A stretch of DNA of 40,000 nucleotides. Source: Chara braunii. Its lineage: Eukaryota > Streptophyta > Charophyceae > Charales > Characeae. Location of the stretch: assembly GCA_003427395.1 (NCBI GenBank), contig BFEA01000290.1:773344-813343 (forward strand). The letters run 5' to 3'. Positions 28,517-39,892 of this stretch are shown piece by piece (the stretch's first letter is position 1; each line of letters begins with the position of its first letter). A model generated the notes under the pieces. The model saw only the letters and a program-made list of their open reading frames with translations. It was not told the origin of the DNA and made no database searches. Made by a program: the position numbers and the translations under genes.

Positions 28517-29536
28517 TTGGACAATCAAGCGATGGTAAAACAAAACCCAAACAAGGCACTCACCATCCGCCTGTTGCCGGCTATGAACATGTTGATCCAC
28601 CCCGACCAGACTGGATTTATGCCCAACCGAAATATTCAGGATAACATTCTCCTGGTCAATGAAACCATTAAGTATGCACGCGAGCGGAGGGCCCAAACAG
28701 CCATTCTGTTTATAGACTTCGAGAAAGCGTATGACCACGTTGACTGGGACTTCCTGGATATGTGCCTGGCCAGAATGAATTTTGTTCCAGTATTCTGCCA
28801 CTGGGTCCAACTTCTTCATAGATCGGCTACTACAAACATAATGATTAATGGCCACCTCTCACAGCCGATAACGCTGCAAAGGTCAGTACGTCAAGGCGAT
28901 CCCATCGCGCCCCTTCTCTTTGTCATAGTAATGGAGGCCCTCGCAGCGCTAATTAGAGCCCATCCGAAAATCGGCAAGGTCCCCATCCCGGATATTCCGG
29001 ACCACCTTATCCCAATGACCTCGCTGTTTGCTGACGACCTTACGGTCCTCATACGTGCAGATGCCGAGAGCCTTCAAACCCTCACCCTTATCATAGATCT
29101 CTTCTCTCTGGCGGCGGACATGAAAGTGAACTGGGCCTCCAAGACAGAGGGTTGGTGGCTCCACCCCCAGCACTTGCCCCCTCCACCGGACCCATGTGCG
29201 GCGTGGGCGAGAAAGGAGGATGCTATCAGGATCCTGGGAGTGAGGCTGGCGGCACTGGGGCCCCCACCTGACCACGGGGACGTCCTTGTGAACATGGCCA
29301 TCGAACGCCTGGCAAGATGAAAGGGCCTACACACTTCGTTGGTGGGCCCGACGATGGCAATCAACAACGCTATCCTTGCGACCATATGGTACAAACTGGC
29401 AGTTTGGCCACTGAACCCACAACGATACTCAAGGCTAAGGAAGACCATCACAACGTACCTCTGGAAAAATAACACCAAAACGGACGGCTGCATGAGCAGA
29501 CTTCAAAGTGCTGATCAGACTTCTCGTCGGAAATAA
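28517..29536 (+). pseudogene. LINE-D reverse transcriptase and connection
   Basis: Motifs in order: HPDQTGFMPNRNIQDNILLV, ILFIDFEKAYDHVDWDFLDM, SVRQGDPIAPLLFVIVMEAL, SLFADDLTVLI (FADD at 29027-29038) and DAIRILGVRLAALG. A single in-frame TGA at 29318 is followed by GPTMAINNAILATIWYKLAV in the same frame. Both catalytic Asp sets are intact. The part upstream of 28517 is scrambled. A frame change near 29.5 kb, with a deletion of the GLGI-type segment seen in LINE-E, ends this portion. Confidence 0.92.
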
Positions 29537-29879
29537 CATCCCGTGGGCCCCCTTGGCCTGTGTGCAGATTGCCAGTCTTGCACCTGATGTCGAGCCTCCC
29601 AATCGGGTACACCCTCTTCAATGGTTGACCAATAGCCATTGGACAATCCTGAGTCCCCGTCGGCATCGACATGCGACGAGTGCGGCGCTAGCCACCAGGC
29701 AGGACATCCCCCTCGACCCCCTTTGGCCATACATGATAAAGCTGTGGAGAAAACGTGGCCCTAAACAGAAGCGCCCGCCCAATAGATGGCACTCCATTTG
29801 GAGACAACTGTTGTTTGGCAACCCAATCATCCTGGACGAAGCCGGCAACCCTTTTACGCTCTCGGCTAACTCTCCCTGA
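29508..29879 (+). pseudogene. LINE-D ORF2 middle segment (+1 frame)
   Basis: VHPLQWLTNSHWTILSPRRH, PYMIKLWRKRGPKQKRPPNR and LLFGNPIILDEAGNPFTL align in order with LINE-E (VDPLMWLKNRAWTLPRSKK, ALIKNWRKLPLPDKIHPIRW, PLFNNTWIRDNQGITLHC). The frame returns to that of the neighbours by 29909, so two opposite small indels flank it. Confidence 0.75.
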
Positions 29880-29908
29880 CTCTCCGGGTTAACAAAGGAA
29901 TCTACACG

Positions 29909-30991
29909 GTGGGTGACTTGTGGGACAGAGTTGAGCAAAACTGGGTCACACAGCAGCAGTTGCAGGCTAAGCTGAAGTACGTAAAGAATGTTGCTGAAAA
30001 GGCTCGTCAAATAATAGAAGCCCTTCCTTTGGCCTGGTGGCAAATCCTCAAACTTGGCCCAACTATCCAACGACAAGACTGGGTGGTCAAGTACAATGAC
30101 CTCCCCAGCCCAACCGCTGTCTATAAGGTGCACAACACTCATGGCGGGAAGTGCACATTGGAAGCTTTCGTCCCACACACTCCAGGACTGCGGTTCTCTC
30201 CACTAGCCCGGAATGAAGATTTGGACACCACAAAATTGTGGGTAGGGTTGATGAATGTGAGAGTGGTGGGCGACGATGATAAGGGCTACCATGTATACGA
30301 ACCCGCCAAGCCTATTGCCCGCCTCCCCTTTGACCCGGATGATTGGGAATGGACGGACCGACAATCTATGCATATCTGGGACTACACGGTTAAAGGGGGA
30401 TATAGAGCATCTCGCCCACAACAACAGATTGGACAGACAACCGCACATAGATGGGGGCGTGATTCATCGCTGAACCCACAACTGCTTAACGAGCTCTTCT
30501 GGGATAAGTACTGCAAAATAATGCCCGCAAACCTCAGATCTCTACAATGGCAAATCCTGCACCGTTGTCTTCCCACTCCCGATTGGCTCGTCTCAAGAAC
30601 GGACCTCGAGCAGAAAGGCCGGTTGTCCCCCATCTGCTTCTATTGTGGCAAGGCAACACAGCCGGCCAGAGCGACACTCGAGCACTGTCTGTTGGCATGC
30701 CCAATGGCTGCCCAAATATGGAGGTGGTGGGACGCAGCGTTCCATTCACTCACGGACATCCATATCCCGTGGGACCTGGGCCTCATCTTACTTGGCAAAA
30801 ACCAACACTTGCTGGTGCAATGGACACCCTTTGCCGCCAACCTTTTCTCGTACATGAGGCTGCACATGCTCATGCAAACCTGGAGAGCCAGGTGCTCTTT
30901 TGAGAGAAAAGACCATCAGTTCGGTCTCCAACATGCACAACAAGCAATTGAGGAAGAGATCAGGTTACACAAAGGGTCTGGAAGGCTATGA
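29909..30991 (+). pseudogene. LINE-D ORF2 C-terminal domain with zinc-binding motif
   Basis: A 360-codon open stretch. It contains WDRVEQNWVTQQQLQAKLKY, SLQWQILHRCLPTPDWLVSR, then CFYCGKATQPARATLEHCLL with C-x2-C and E-H-C-LLAC, an intact zinc-binding domain of the kind found C-terminal to plant LINE RTs. It ends in a premature TGA at 30989-30991. The true continuation is in the -1 frame (VTQRVWKAMKQECHEQRDPV), reaching 31092, where LINE-E is inserted. Confidence 0.88.
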
Positions 30992-31078
30992 AACAGGAAT
31001 GTCACGAACAGAGGGACCCCGTCCTCAGGGAGGCTTTGCGTGAGTCCTATTGCCAGATCTGGCAAGATCCCCACCAAG

Positions 31079-31092
31079 CCTTCTCCGAACTA
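31079..31092 (+). repeat. Target-site duplication of LINE-E, left copy
   Basis: CCTTCTCCGAACTA, identical to 38652-38665. It encodes part of the LINE-D ORF2 tail (FSEL) on both sides. Confidence 0.92.
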
Positions 31093-31137
31093 GGCCCTCC
31101 GAGCAGGACTACCTCTCATGCTGAGCATCCAAAAGGT

Positions 31138-33651
31138 ATGCAAGGGGTGCAAGGGGTGCAAGGAGTTCACGGCGGGACACAGAGGACGCAGGAGCCACAA
31201 GAAGCACAAGGGACAAGCTCTTCTAACCAGGACTGGTCTGGACAGCAAGAGATTCCTAAAGGGAATGGTCGCAGATCCTTGGGTCCATCAGCTGAAAACT
31301 ACCTCCCAAATAACCCCCAAAACAGCCATGCCTCGGGTTCAGAGTGGAGGATTGTGAAGTCAAAAAAGCGGCCTTCTTTCCAGTCACAGTCACAGTCACG
31401 AGATACATCCACACAACGAAGTCAAACGGAACACATATTGCAGGTGGAACAAGCGTCACATTTATCGCCTTCATTGTCACAGGCTCAGCAGGTCACTCAG
31501 GTATTGCAAAAGTCACAGTTGTCACGGACACTACAGTCACATCAACCTTTGCAGATCAAACAGTCAGATAATACACAACAGGAACAAAAGGATCAACCAA
31601 AATCACCAGGGCCAGTAGTGACAGTAGATCAGTCACCGAATTCACCTGTTTTAACTGAGAGTGACAGGATACAGCCTGAACCTCAGATTCAGTCTGTTCC
31701 TCCCTCGGAGGGAGGCCAAGAAAGGGAATTTGTTTTAATGCCAGCGGACATAACCCCAATGGAAGAGGATCCGCTTAGAGAAGCCTTCTCTACCGATTAT
31801 ATGGATTTTGAACTGGCCCCGGTGAAGGCTATCCCTCTGACAACAATGGGGGAATTAGGGGGGAAGCAGGACTCGCTCGTCAAATTACAGCAAGGGGTGT
31901 ATAATGTTTCAGAGTGGGTGATAAGTAATTTGAAATTCAAACATCCTAATGCTGCTGAAGAAACCTGGATCCCCATTAAGGATCACATCAGGTCTTTGTT
32001 ATTTGGCAGCGACAACCTAAAATCAACCCTTCAATTTGGACTTCCTTCGGAAGAAGACTGGATGACAGCTAGCAACAGACTACTACATATTGCTTTAGAG
32101 AAAGTTCACTCCCTCCCGCTGGGTTCTTCCATACTCCTCAATAACAATGAGGAGACAAAGCACAAGGAAGAAAAAAACGAGAAAGGGGGATCTCACTGTA
32201 ATATTGGATCAAGAAGACTGAAGGTACTGGCAAGGAAAAATGACATGACAAAAAAAGAAAATAAAAAACAGACTGCTACAAGAGCACCCCAGCAAAGGAA
32301 CGAACAATCTCAGACACCGAGAAAGTGTTGTGGGATCAGTAACAATTACAGGTTGCATCAGTTAGCAATCACTCCTCGCTAGACAAGAGAATTCAAAGCA
32401 CGAAAGAGAAAGCGAATGTCTAAAATGAACGGGCCACATCAGGGCAACTGTGGAAAGGGCAAAGCAAAGGCAATCCTGTTGAGTACCTTCAAGTCTCTTT
32501 TGCCACAGGATTACTCCGAAAGCACCACTTCAACCCAGAAAGTGGTTATAGGGGTTGAGTCTCATAATGTTTCTCTCGACGACTCAGCCGCTTCGCCCCT
32601 CACCAATGAAGAGGATCACATCCCTGAAAGAGTGGTCACTCCCTTCACATCACAGGAGTCCCATCACTGTTCCAATCTGGAGGAGGATGTCATACCGATA
32701 GCCGGACCAGATGCTCAAAACAACTCATCCTCCTTGTGTTGCACCCAAGAATTCCGCTTCACTATGGCTTCAACAGTACTGTCCTTGCCTCCCGATGCTG
32801 TGCTGAAGCCCTTAGGTAGTGTAGGCGGTGCGGACATACAGGTAAAGGAAGTAGTATCTGAGACAACTAGGGAGAAAAAGTTCCTTGTGGTTGGAGATAC
32901 CCAGAGCGAGGAGGAAGGGCGGTCCTCATCACTCATTGTCTGGGACAATGAGGATGAGCACCAACCACTCTCCCCTCATCATGCAACACAATTGCATACA
33001 CAGAGCAGTATATCTATACCCACTCCTCCCCGTGAAATTGACCTGACAAAGGACACCAGTGCCACGGAGCAGGAGTATCTACCCTTGCAGTCTAGTTCGT
33101 CTGTCTTGGCGGATAGTACCAGCAAAAGGCAGAAGCTCGGGTCTAAACTAAACATTGATGTGAGTGCTATATCCCTTTCTAAACTTGGAATAGTCATCTT
33201 ACCTGTCAGGCTGAAGGAGGGGGTATGGGAGGCAGGCTTGTCCATGGTAGATGACTCTCAATATGGGGGGGTCACATTGCGAGGAACGATGTCATCATTC
33301 GTCTCTCTGTCCAACTTCACAGGAGGGAAATCAGGGGAGACAATGATTAAAATGGATATTATGAAATACATCAAAGAATCATTTCCACCAGGTGGCTGGG
33401 CCACACTCACTCTCACATCAGGAGTCAGCAAGCTCGCTGACATAGATGTGTACCTGCGCTACAAGGCTGGTGATACCATCGACCTAAAATGGTTGAGCCC
33501 GGAGTCTCTCAAGGAGATTCAAGTTTTAAGGATCAACGCCAATCATTTCTGGTTGGATGCGGATGTGATCCTACTTCTGTTGAGACTCCTCAAACATGAG
33601 GTATTGGTACAAGAGGGTGTATTGGATACCGGAACTTGGGAAAACTTGTAA
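31138..33651 (+). pseudogene. LINE-E ORF1, one in-frame TAG
   Basis: The frame runs 837 codons from an ATG at 31138 and is broken only by TAG at 32380-32382; the next frame start (32416) is in the same register. N-terminal third: Gln/Ser-rich low complexity with short repeats (QGVQGVQGVHGG; SQSQSQS). Middle: an acidic segment and YNVSEWVISNLKFKHP. C-terminal 150 residues look globular (LGIVILPVRLKEGVWEAGLS; FPPGGWATLTLTSGVSKLAD). I see no CCHC knuckle. The position before ORF2 suggests the RNA-binding ORF1 protein. The matching decayed ORF1 in LINE-A supports it being a real gene of the family. Confidence 0.75.
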
Positions 33652-33793
33652 ATGTTCACTAGTAGCTCCTCCTCCACAAGGGACATATATCAACTAATCT
33701 TCAAGGTGTTGGTTTTGGTTTTTGTCATTGATGATGGGGGAAGTAAATCGAGTGGACCTAGTTTACAATAAAGACAAAAATTGAAAACTCCTA

Positions 33794-34341
33794 ATGAGAA
33801 ATGCAGATCTGGACCTTAGGTCATTAAATGTTAACGGGTTAGCTTCCGCCAAGAACTCCAAGAAACAGGCTACATATGAACAAATTAAGGGAGTGGATGG
33901 TAAAAATTGACCCGACGTAATCTGTATACAAGACAGGGAGTGTTGGGGTGGCAATTTGGATGCCCCCGGATACTAAGTTAGAAGTTATAATTGGGGGACA
34001 TACCATCAGGAGGGTAGATGGGTATACATACTTGTTATGATGGAACTAGAAATAGTCGGTATCCTAAATGTATATGGGCCTAATGATTTAGGAGAGCGAG
34101 AAACCTTCTTTACCAATGTTCTCTCCCATCTTCCAGCGGGAATCCCTGTTATCATTGCAGGGGATTTTAATGCAGCCCCAGATTGTAACTTAGACAAATG
34201 GAATCTCCCTTCCCCTGCCCTGCATATGTGGAAGCCGATGAATTCATCATATAAAACCTCTGTCATACAACTAACCTGTTTGATTCCTTTAGGAGACTGA
34301 ACCCGAATACCAAAATGTTCAGTTGCTTCAGGAGAAACCAA
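33794..34341 (+). pseudogene. LINE-E ORF2, AP endonuclease domain
   Basis: An ATG at 33794 is followed by LDLRSLNVNGLASAKNSKK, the usual LNVNGL start of LINE endonucleases. A stop occurs near 33908. PDVICIQD, LNVYGPNDLGERETFF and VIIAGDFNAAPDCNLDKWNL follow, with catalytic N, E/D and the GDFN box. Another shift comes near 34300. ORF2 begins 142 nt after the ORF1 stop. Confidence 0.85.
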
Positions 34342-35049
34342 TTGAGGAAAAGTACAAAATCCAGAATAGATTTAGTCCTGATTTCTGAGGAATTACAGGG
34401 GTCAGTGCAGTTTGCCAGCATACTCCCAAGAAGCCCCTTCCCAGGATTGGATCATGCCACGTGCATGGTAGTACTCACATTCAGCAGGAAACCTAATCAA
34501 GGAAGAGGGTTCTACAGTCTCAATACTTCACATCTTAAATCAGATAGTTTCAAACAGTTCCTCACTAACGTATGGAGGTTCTGGAAGGAACAGAGACCCC
34601 TTATCAACGATGTCGTTAAATGGTTCAACAACGGCCTAACTTTCCTAGGACGTAAATGCAATGAATATTCCAGAGCTTTAGCTAAACAAAGACATAAAAA
34701 TGAAGTGCAGTTATACAAAAGAATTAAGGAACTTCAACAAACAGAGATTCAGGCTGAGGACCCTGATCAGCTCGATCCAATTGTCAATGAAATTCAAAAC
34801 TTAAAGGAACAACTATTGAGATATATGGAAGACGAGTGGCAGAGGATGAGAATTAGGGAGAAATTAAAAAAAAATCAAATAGAGGGGACTGTGGACGCAA
34901 GATTTTTTACAATAGTAAGAGACAATTTAGGCAGAACTACTATTGAGGCATTATCTAACCTCTTTGACACTAATGAACCTTTGGTTACTTCATCTTCCGC
35001 CTGTAACAAAATTGTCAGGGATTTCTTTAAGAAACTTTCTTCTTCATAA
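34315..35049 (+). pseudogene. LINE-E ORF2, endonuclease end and linker
   Basis: Opens with SRIDLVLISEELQGSVQF and LDHATCMVVLTF (SDH position changed to LDH). A 130-residue helical, charged linker follows (ELQQTEIQAEDPDQLDPIVN; ARFFTIVRDNLGRTTIEALS). It stops at 35047-35049, before the RT. Confidence 0.8.
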
Positions 35050-35189
35050 ACTAAGAATCTCCCCAGAAGTCAGTTTATGGATGAAATTGAAGATTTCCTA
35101 CAACCCATGAGGCAGCCCCTATCAGATAATCAGAGGGAGGAGATCGATAAACCTCTCAGTTAAGAGGAAGTATGAAAAACATTAATGTT

Positions 35190-36103
35190 AATGGAGGAAA
35201 AAAAAACTCTTGGGATTGACGGCTTCCCCAAAGAATTTTGGGAATCCATGTGGGACCCAAGATCTTATGGACTTCTATCATGATGTATGAAGCACAGGGG
35301 AAATGCGAAAAATTGTTAGTCAAGGAGTTCTAACTCTCTTATACAAGAAATGAGAGAAGACAAATATACGAAACTATCGTCCCATCACCTTGCTAACAGT
35401 AGTATACAAGCTGGTGGTCACGGTACTGGCGGACAGACTGACCAAGGTAATAACCGATATCATTCATCCAGCACAAACAAGATTCATATCAGGAAGACAT
35501 ATACAGGACAATATCCTCTTGGTTAATGAACTCATCAAAATCACACGCTAATCTAGGCACAATGCAATATTCATCTTTATAGACTTTGAAAATACGTATA
35601 ATCATGTTGACTGGGTATTCCTAGATAAATGCTTAGAAAAAATGAACTTTGGCCCTTGTTTTAGAAGATGGGTAGAAATTATGCACAATAACACAACGAC
35701 CAGGACGATGGTAAATGGTAATTTGCTGCCCCCTATTAATTTAGAAAGATCAGTCAGACAAAGGGACCCACTTGCGCCATTCTTTTTTGTAATTATAATG
35801 GAGGCCCTGACAGCAAACGTGAGACAAAATAAGAAGATCAAAAGAATTCGTATAACATCGATCCCTGAGGATGCAATCCTAGTATGCTCTCTATTTGCTG
35901 ATGACCTCTCCCTCATGCTGGAAGCATGCGAGGATAATCTAAGAACCCTCCAAAACCTAATGGACCAATTCTGTAGATTCTCTGATATGAAGATAAACTG
36001 GGGAAATAAGACACTGGCTGGTGGATCCATCATCAAGGTGTCCGACTGCCAGAAATCCCAAAGATTAAATGACTGTCAAAAGAGTCCCCAGTCAGGGTCC
36101 TAG
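35190..36103 (+). pseudogene. LINE-E ORF2, reverse transcriptase
   Basis: The first half lies in broken frames: LGIDGFPKEFWESMW, NIRNYRPITLLTVVYKLV, RHIQDNILLVNELIKI and FIFIDFENTYNHVDWVFLDK. The second half is open from 35642: MVNGNLLPPINLERSVRQRD, APFFFVIIMEALTA and LVCSLFADDLSLMLEACEDN, with FADD intact at 35894-35905. The GDP of QGDP is RDP. Dead because of stops in the first half. Confidence 0.88.
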
Positions 36104-37509
36104 GCATCAATTTATCAGCAGTTGGTAAACCTATCTTTAACAATGAAAGGATTCTACAAGCTGCTCATGCTAAACTGGAGACATGGAAAAACAAACACAC
36201 TTCTATTTTTGGGCGGGTTCTAATCATTAACAATGTTATATTAGGTTCTATATGGTACAAATCGACCATATGGGCCCTGGACAAGGCCTCAATCAAAGCG
36301 TTCCATCAGAGTCTTAGATCTTTCCTAGGGAGAGAGAATCATGACCTAAGAAATGTGATTAGCAGAGTTGCCTGGTCCGCAATTATTCAACCAAAATCAA
36401 GAGGAGGGCTAGGTATCATAGACCCTACTCTCCAAGCTATGACACTATCCATCCAATGGATCCTTAGGATCCTCTTTAGCCCACAGACCCCGTGGACTAT
36501 CCTAGCATGAGAGCAGATTAAGAGATTGACCCCTCTAACTAATGACCAAGTTGATCCTTTGATGTGGCTGAAAAACCGAGCCTGGACCCTTCCACGGAGT
36601 AAAAAAATTGAAGGGGATGAAGCCCCCTCTGACGACAGAGAAGAGGGCAAAAGAGATCTAAGAAGGGATCCATTCTGGATCGCTCTTATCAAAAATTGGA
36701 GAAAATTACCCTTACCAGATAAAATCCACCCCATCAGATGGGAGGAAGTTTGTCAGCAACCCCTGTTTAATAACACATGGATAAGGGATAACCAAGGAAT
36801 CACGTTACATTGCAATGACTCACCTTGGAAAGGGTGGATTAAGAAGGGAGTAGTCAGAATCAAGGACATTTGGAACAAAGAATCCAAGGATTGGGTTACA
36901 CAAGAAGAAATTCAGGATAAATTAAGATATTGTCACCATATGGAGTTAGCCCTGGAGAAGATTATTGAGTTGATCCCCTTCGACTGGATCCACATTCTCA
37001 GAAAAAGTCCTGAAATCAAGTCTAATGACTGGGTGACCTTCATTGACAACAATCACCTAATAGGCAATGTCTTGGAAGTTGAGGCAAATGAAGATATATT
37101 AACTTCCCTTTTTATTCTTAAAGAAGATAATAGAGCAATTCCGCATCTAGAGAATGAAATCAGGTGGGTAACTGCTGATCGAATTTTCAGAATTAGAGTA
37201 CTACAAATTGGGAATGAATGGCTGACATTCAGGTCCAACACTCCCATTTCACACCTAGCAATGAACCCGACATCATGGAAGTGGGGATCGCAACTCAAAG
37301 AGAACAAAACTTATACCAGATTCCTCCATACCCTGTCAGTCAAATCAACATACAGAATGTTGAGACCAACAATCAACCTCAAGGATAGGGTAGCTAACAA
37401 ATGGATGAGACATCTCAATTTGGACATAAATGATCTGAAACACATTAAGTGGTTGTGTAGCAAGAACTTTAAACCAACCAAAATTGCATCTTTACAATGG
37501 CAGATTTAA
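36104..37509 (+). pseudogene. LINE-E ORF2, connection and C-terminal domain
   Basis: VRVLGINLSAVGKPIFNNER and GRVLIINNVILGSIWYKSTI lead to a stop at about 36509. The frame then stays open 36526-37509 (DWVTQEEIQDKLRYCHHMEL; VLEVEANEDILTSLFILKED) up to SLQWQI followed by TAA. The zinc-binding domain begins right there. Confidence 0.85.
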
Positions 37510-38169
37510 CATAGATGCCTCCCTACTAATAACTGGTTGATAGATAGAACGTCATAAGACAAGAACAATCAGGCCCAACCTTGGTGCAAACTTTGCAAAA
37601 CTGCTTATCCAAGTAGAATGATTCCGAAAACAATTGAACGTATATTTCTTCAATGCCTGGGTTCAATTTGGCTTTGAAGATGGTGGGACAAAATCTAGAA
37701 CAAATTGGAGACAAAGACTTAGTGGCCATGGGGCTGGAAACCCCTTCTACTGGAAGCATGAAACGTTGTCCCCTTCGACGAATTTACCCACAACCTCTTT
37801 ATTCTCAGTAGGAGGGCAATCTTATGGGCCATTTGGAGGAGAAGATGCATCTATGAGTGGGAAGGAGCCAGGGTGGATGACCCTGAGTTCACCGAAACCA
37901 TTAAAGAACAAATTCAGACAGGCATCCTACACCAATGGGGACTCACGAAAGCGAAAATCCAGTTTTTATCCAACAAAAAAGAAATCTCCCAGCAAATACA
38001 ACAATTCAACTTGGCCTGGCTTGGCGGGAAACAGGGGGGAAGAATTGGGAAGGTGGAATGGGAAGGAGCTACAGAGGTTGAGGATGGAGACATCAAAAGG
38101 AATTACAGGGTTGTGTTTGAGGATTGGTGTTCGATTGACTCCTCAATTCCCTTGAGACCCCTCTCATAA
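37510..38169 (+). pseudogene. LINE-E ORF2, zinc-binding domain and C-terminus
   Basis: HRCLPTNNWLIDRTS, WCKLCKTAYPSRMIPKTIER and IFLQC follow, with the His of the zinc site changed to Arg. The terminal part (37873-38169) reads MDDPEFTETIKEQIQTGILH, RRNYRVVFEDW-like sequence and SIPLRPLS, ending in TAA. Several shifts. Confidence 0.75.
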
Positions 38170-38650
38170 TTTCCTGACCTGTTCCCACTCCCCCCAAGTG
38201 TGCTAGTTCCCACTTCTTGGTTTGGGATCGGAGATGATATGTGAATAGGACAACTAATGCTATCAGATGCAGTACTTTTTGAGTTGGTTTGGCTGTGTTA
38301 TCACATTGGGGTTCATTTCAACGGGTGCATGAAAGGTAGTACAAACACAGTTCGAAGGAGTGTCACCATTGTTATCAAAGTCGCTAGCTCCTCATGAGTA
38401 CCAGAGTTTAAGAGTGCAATATGGCGCCACTCTATTGAGGGTGAAGACAGGGGACGCTGGGCCCGGTTCTCAACAAGTGTTCGCCTTTCTATCTTTGTAT
38501 TGCAACTCAAGGGACGTTGGACCCGTTTTCCAGCAGGTGCAGCTCCCCATCAATAGACTGGAGCCCCCAGTGTGTCAGGTAGGAGTGTATGCTCTTATCA
38601 TCACTCGGGCCCCTATCTGATACCATGCAGTGGTTAAAAAAAAAAAAAAA
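38170..38650 (+). mobile_element. LINE-E 3' UTR with tandem stem-loop modules and poly(A)
   Basis: A degraded module begins at 38451 (GGGACGCTGGGCCCG, second stem lost) and an intact one at 38511 (GGGACGTTGGACCCG; AGCTCCCC and CTGGAGCC). The A15 tract starts about 120 nt after the intact first stem. Confidence 0.8.
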
Positions 38651-38651
38651 C

Positions 38652-38665
38652 CCTTCTCCGAACTA
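38652..38665 (+). repeat. Target-site duplication of LINE-E, right copy
   Basis: CCTTCTCCGAACTA, directly after the A-tract and one extra C; identical to the left copy at 31079-31092. Confidence 0.92.
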
Positions 38666-38833
38666 ATGGATGACCTCAATGTACAATGGAAAAACTGGAG
38701 TCTCAAAGCGAACGAGCCCTCATGGCAAAGGAAGCCCCTGGACGACTTCGCAGTCTCGTACCTTCCGACTAACTTTGTGCTCATCCCCCAGGACCCCGGT
38801 TGCACAATGCCCCCTGCCCCCATCCTGCACTGA
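38666..38833 (+). pseudogene. LINE-D ORF2, last 55 codons beyond the LINE-E insertion
   Basis: MDDLNVQWKNWSLKANEPSW, LDDFAVSYLPTNFVLIPQDP and a stop at 38831-38833. Its frame continues the -1 frame that ends at 31092, as expected for an ORF cut by a 7.6-kb insertion plus a duplicated 14-mer. It matches in position the tails of LINE-C and LINE-E, though the sequence is diverged. Confidence 0.85.
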
Positions 38834-39776
38834 CCCCTCCCCTCCCTCCTGTACTCCTTGACATCACCGCCCAGCATCACCCCCCCTGTCCTCCTATTCT
38901 TTATCCCTTGCCACCCGACCACCTCTTTTGCAGCTGCTGACGACAGGGACAATGAGACGCCTCCATGTTGCTGTGATGGGTCCTGTACCCAATATGAGGA
39001 GAGATAGCACAACATCGCCACGCAGAAAGAAGGACAGCGGAAGTAGCACCCCAATCAAGGTCTGGTATATTCTGCAAAGTCCGGCCCGGGGTAGGGAATG
39101 ACATGAAATCTCGTGGGGACGATATGAACAACTGTGTGTCTTCAAGTCACTGTAGCGAACAACTCGTATGATGATGACGACACCATTAACAGACGTGGGA
39201 GACGCGCTGCCGTGTAGGAGCCCCTATCGCCTTCTACTTGGCTAACTTACCGTGACTTGCAATAAACCAGCCTGTGAAGTATTGAGGAATTAGGACTTAG
39301 AGGGTTAGATTGTACTCCCCAAAACCCCCGCACGATGAGGTACCAGAAAAAATTATGACATATTAGGCGCTGAGTGGATGAGTGAAGAGGTACAAAAGGT
39401 TCAACTCCAGACTTGGGGTCACACAAAATTCCCGCAGTTTGCAGCAGTTTCAAAAGATAACTAGCACAGTCTAACACCGTTTAACATTGTTCAAAAACCA
39501 TGTTCGAAAGGGTGAGGGATGGGGAACGAGAGGTCAGTTTTGCCTACATGCACCGGGGCGCAGTCGACGGTGATGGTGCCCGACTCCATGAATAAGTGGA
39601 GTTGGCAGCCATGGGACTCGGGTTTGCCACCACCCAACCCAAGCGGTCATGTAGGCAAACGACTATATTGGGTAGGTGTGTAGCCTGATAGACAAGTCGT
39701 TTTCTTCGAGGATGGACTATACAACTACCGATTACCACTAACAAATGTCTGTGTGAACAAGGAAACATGTTGTTCT
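38834..39776 (+). other. LINE-D 3' UTR, no gene
   Basis: C-rich just after the stop codon, then unremarkable. CATGTAGGCAAACGACT near 39650 and ACAAATGTCTGTGTGAACAA near 39741 parallel CACGTAGGCAAGCAACT and ACATGTCTGTTCAAACAAAC in the LINE-A 3' UTR at 17.45-17.56 kb. Confidence 0.6.
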
Positions 39777-39892
39777 GGGACGCTGGACCCGGTTTCCAGC
39801 AGGTGCAGCTCCCCACCAATAGATGGAGCCTCCCCGAGAGTGATAGTGGTGTTTGCTCTTATCAGCACCCCTACCACCACCTCGGGTTGTTC

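Larger units (their letters stand above)
31093..38650 (+). mobile_element. LINE-E: nearly full-length LINE inserted in LINE-D
   Basis: Bounded by perfect 14-bp direct repeats (31079-31092 and 38652-38665), with a 15-nt A-tract at 38636-38650. It contains a short leader, ORF1 (31138-33651, one stop), ORF2 (33794-38169, several stops and shifts), and a 3' UTR with one degraded (38451) and one good (38511) twin stem-loop. The ~45-nt leader before ORF1 suggests slight 5' truncation. Confidence 0.92.

Noticed and set aside
30988-32382. A 464-codon frame whose ATG overlaps the stop of the preceding ORF (ATGA), resembling a stop-restart gene pair.
   Set aside because: The first ~35 codons are the -1-frame continuation of LINE-D ORF2 and the rest is LINE-E ORF1. 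The join at 31092 is the LINE-E insertion site with its target duplication, so the overlap is accidental.
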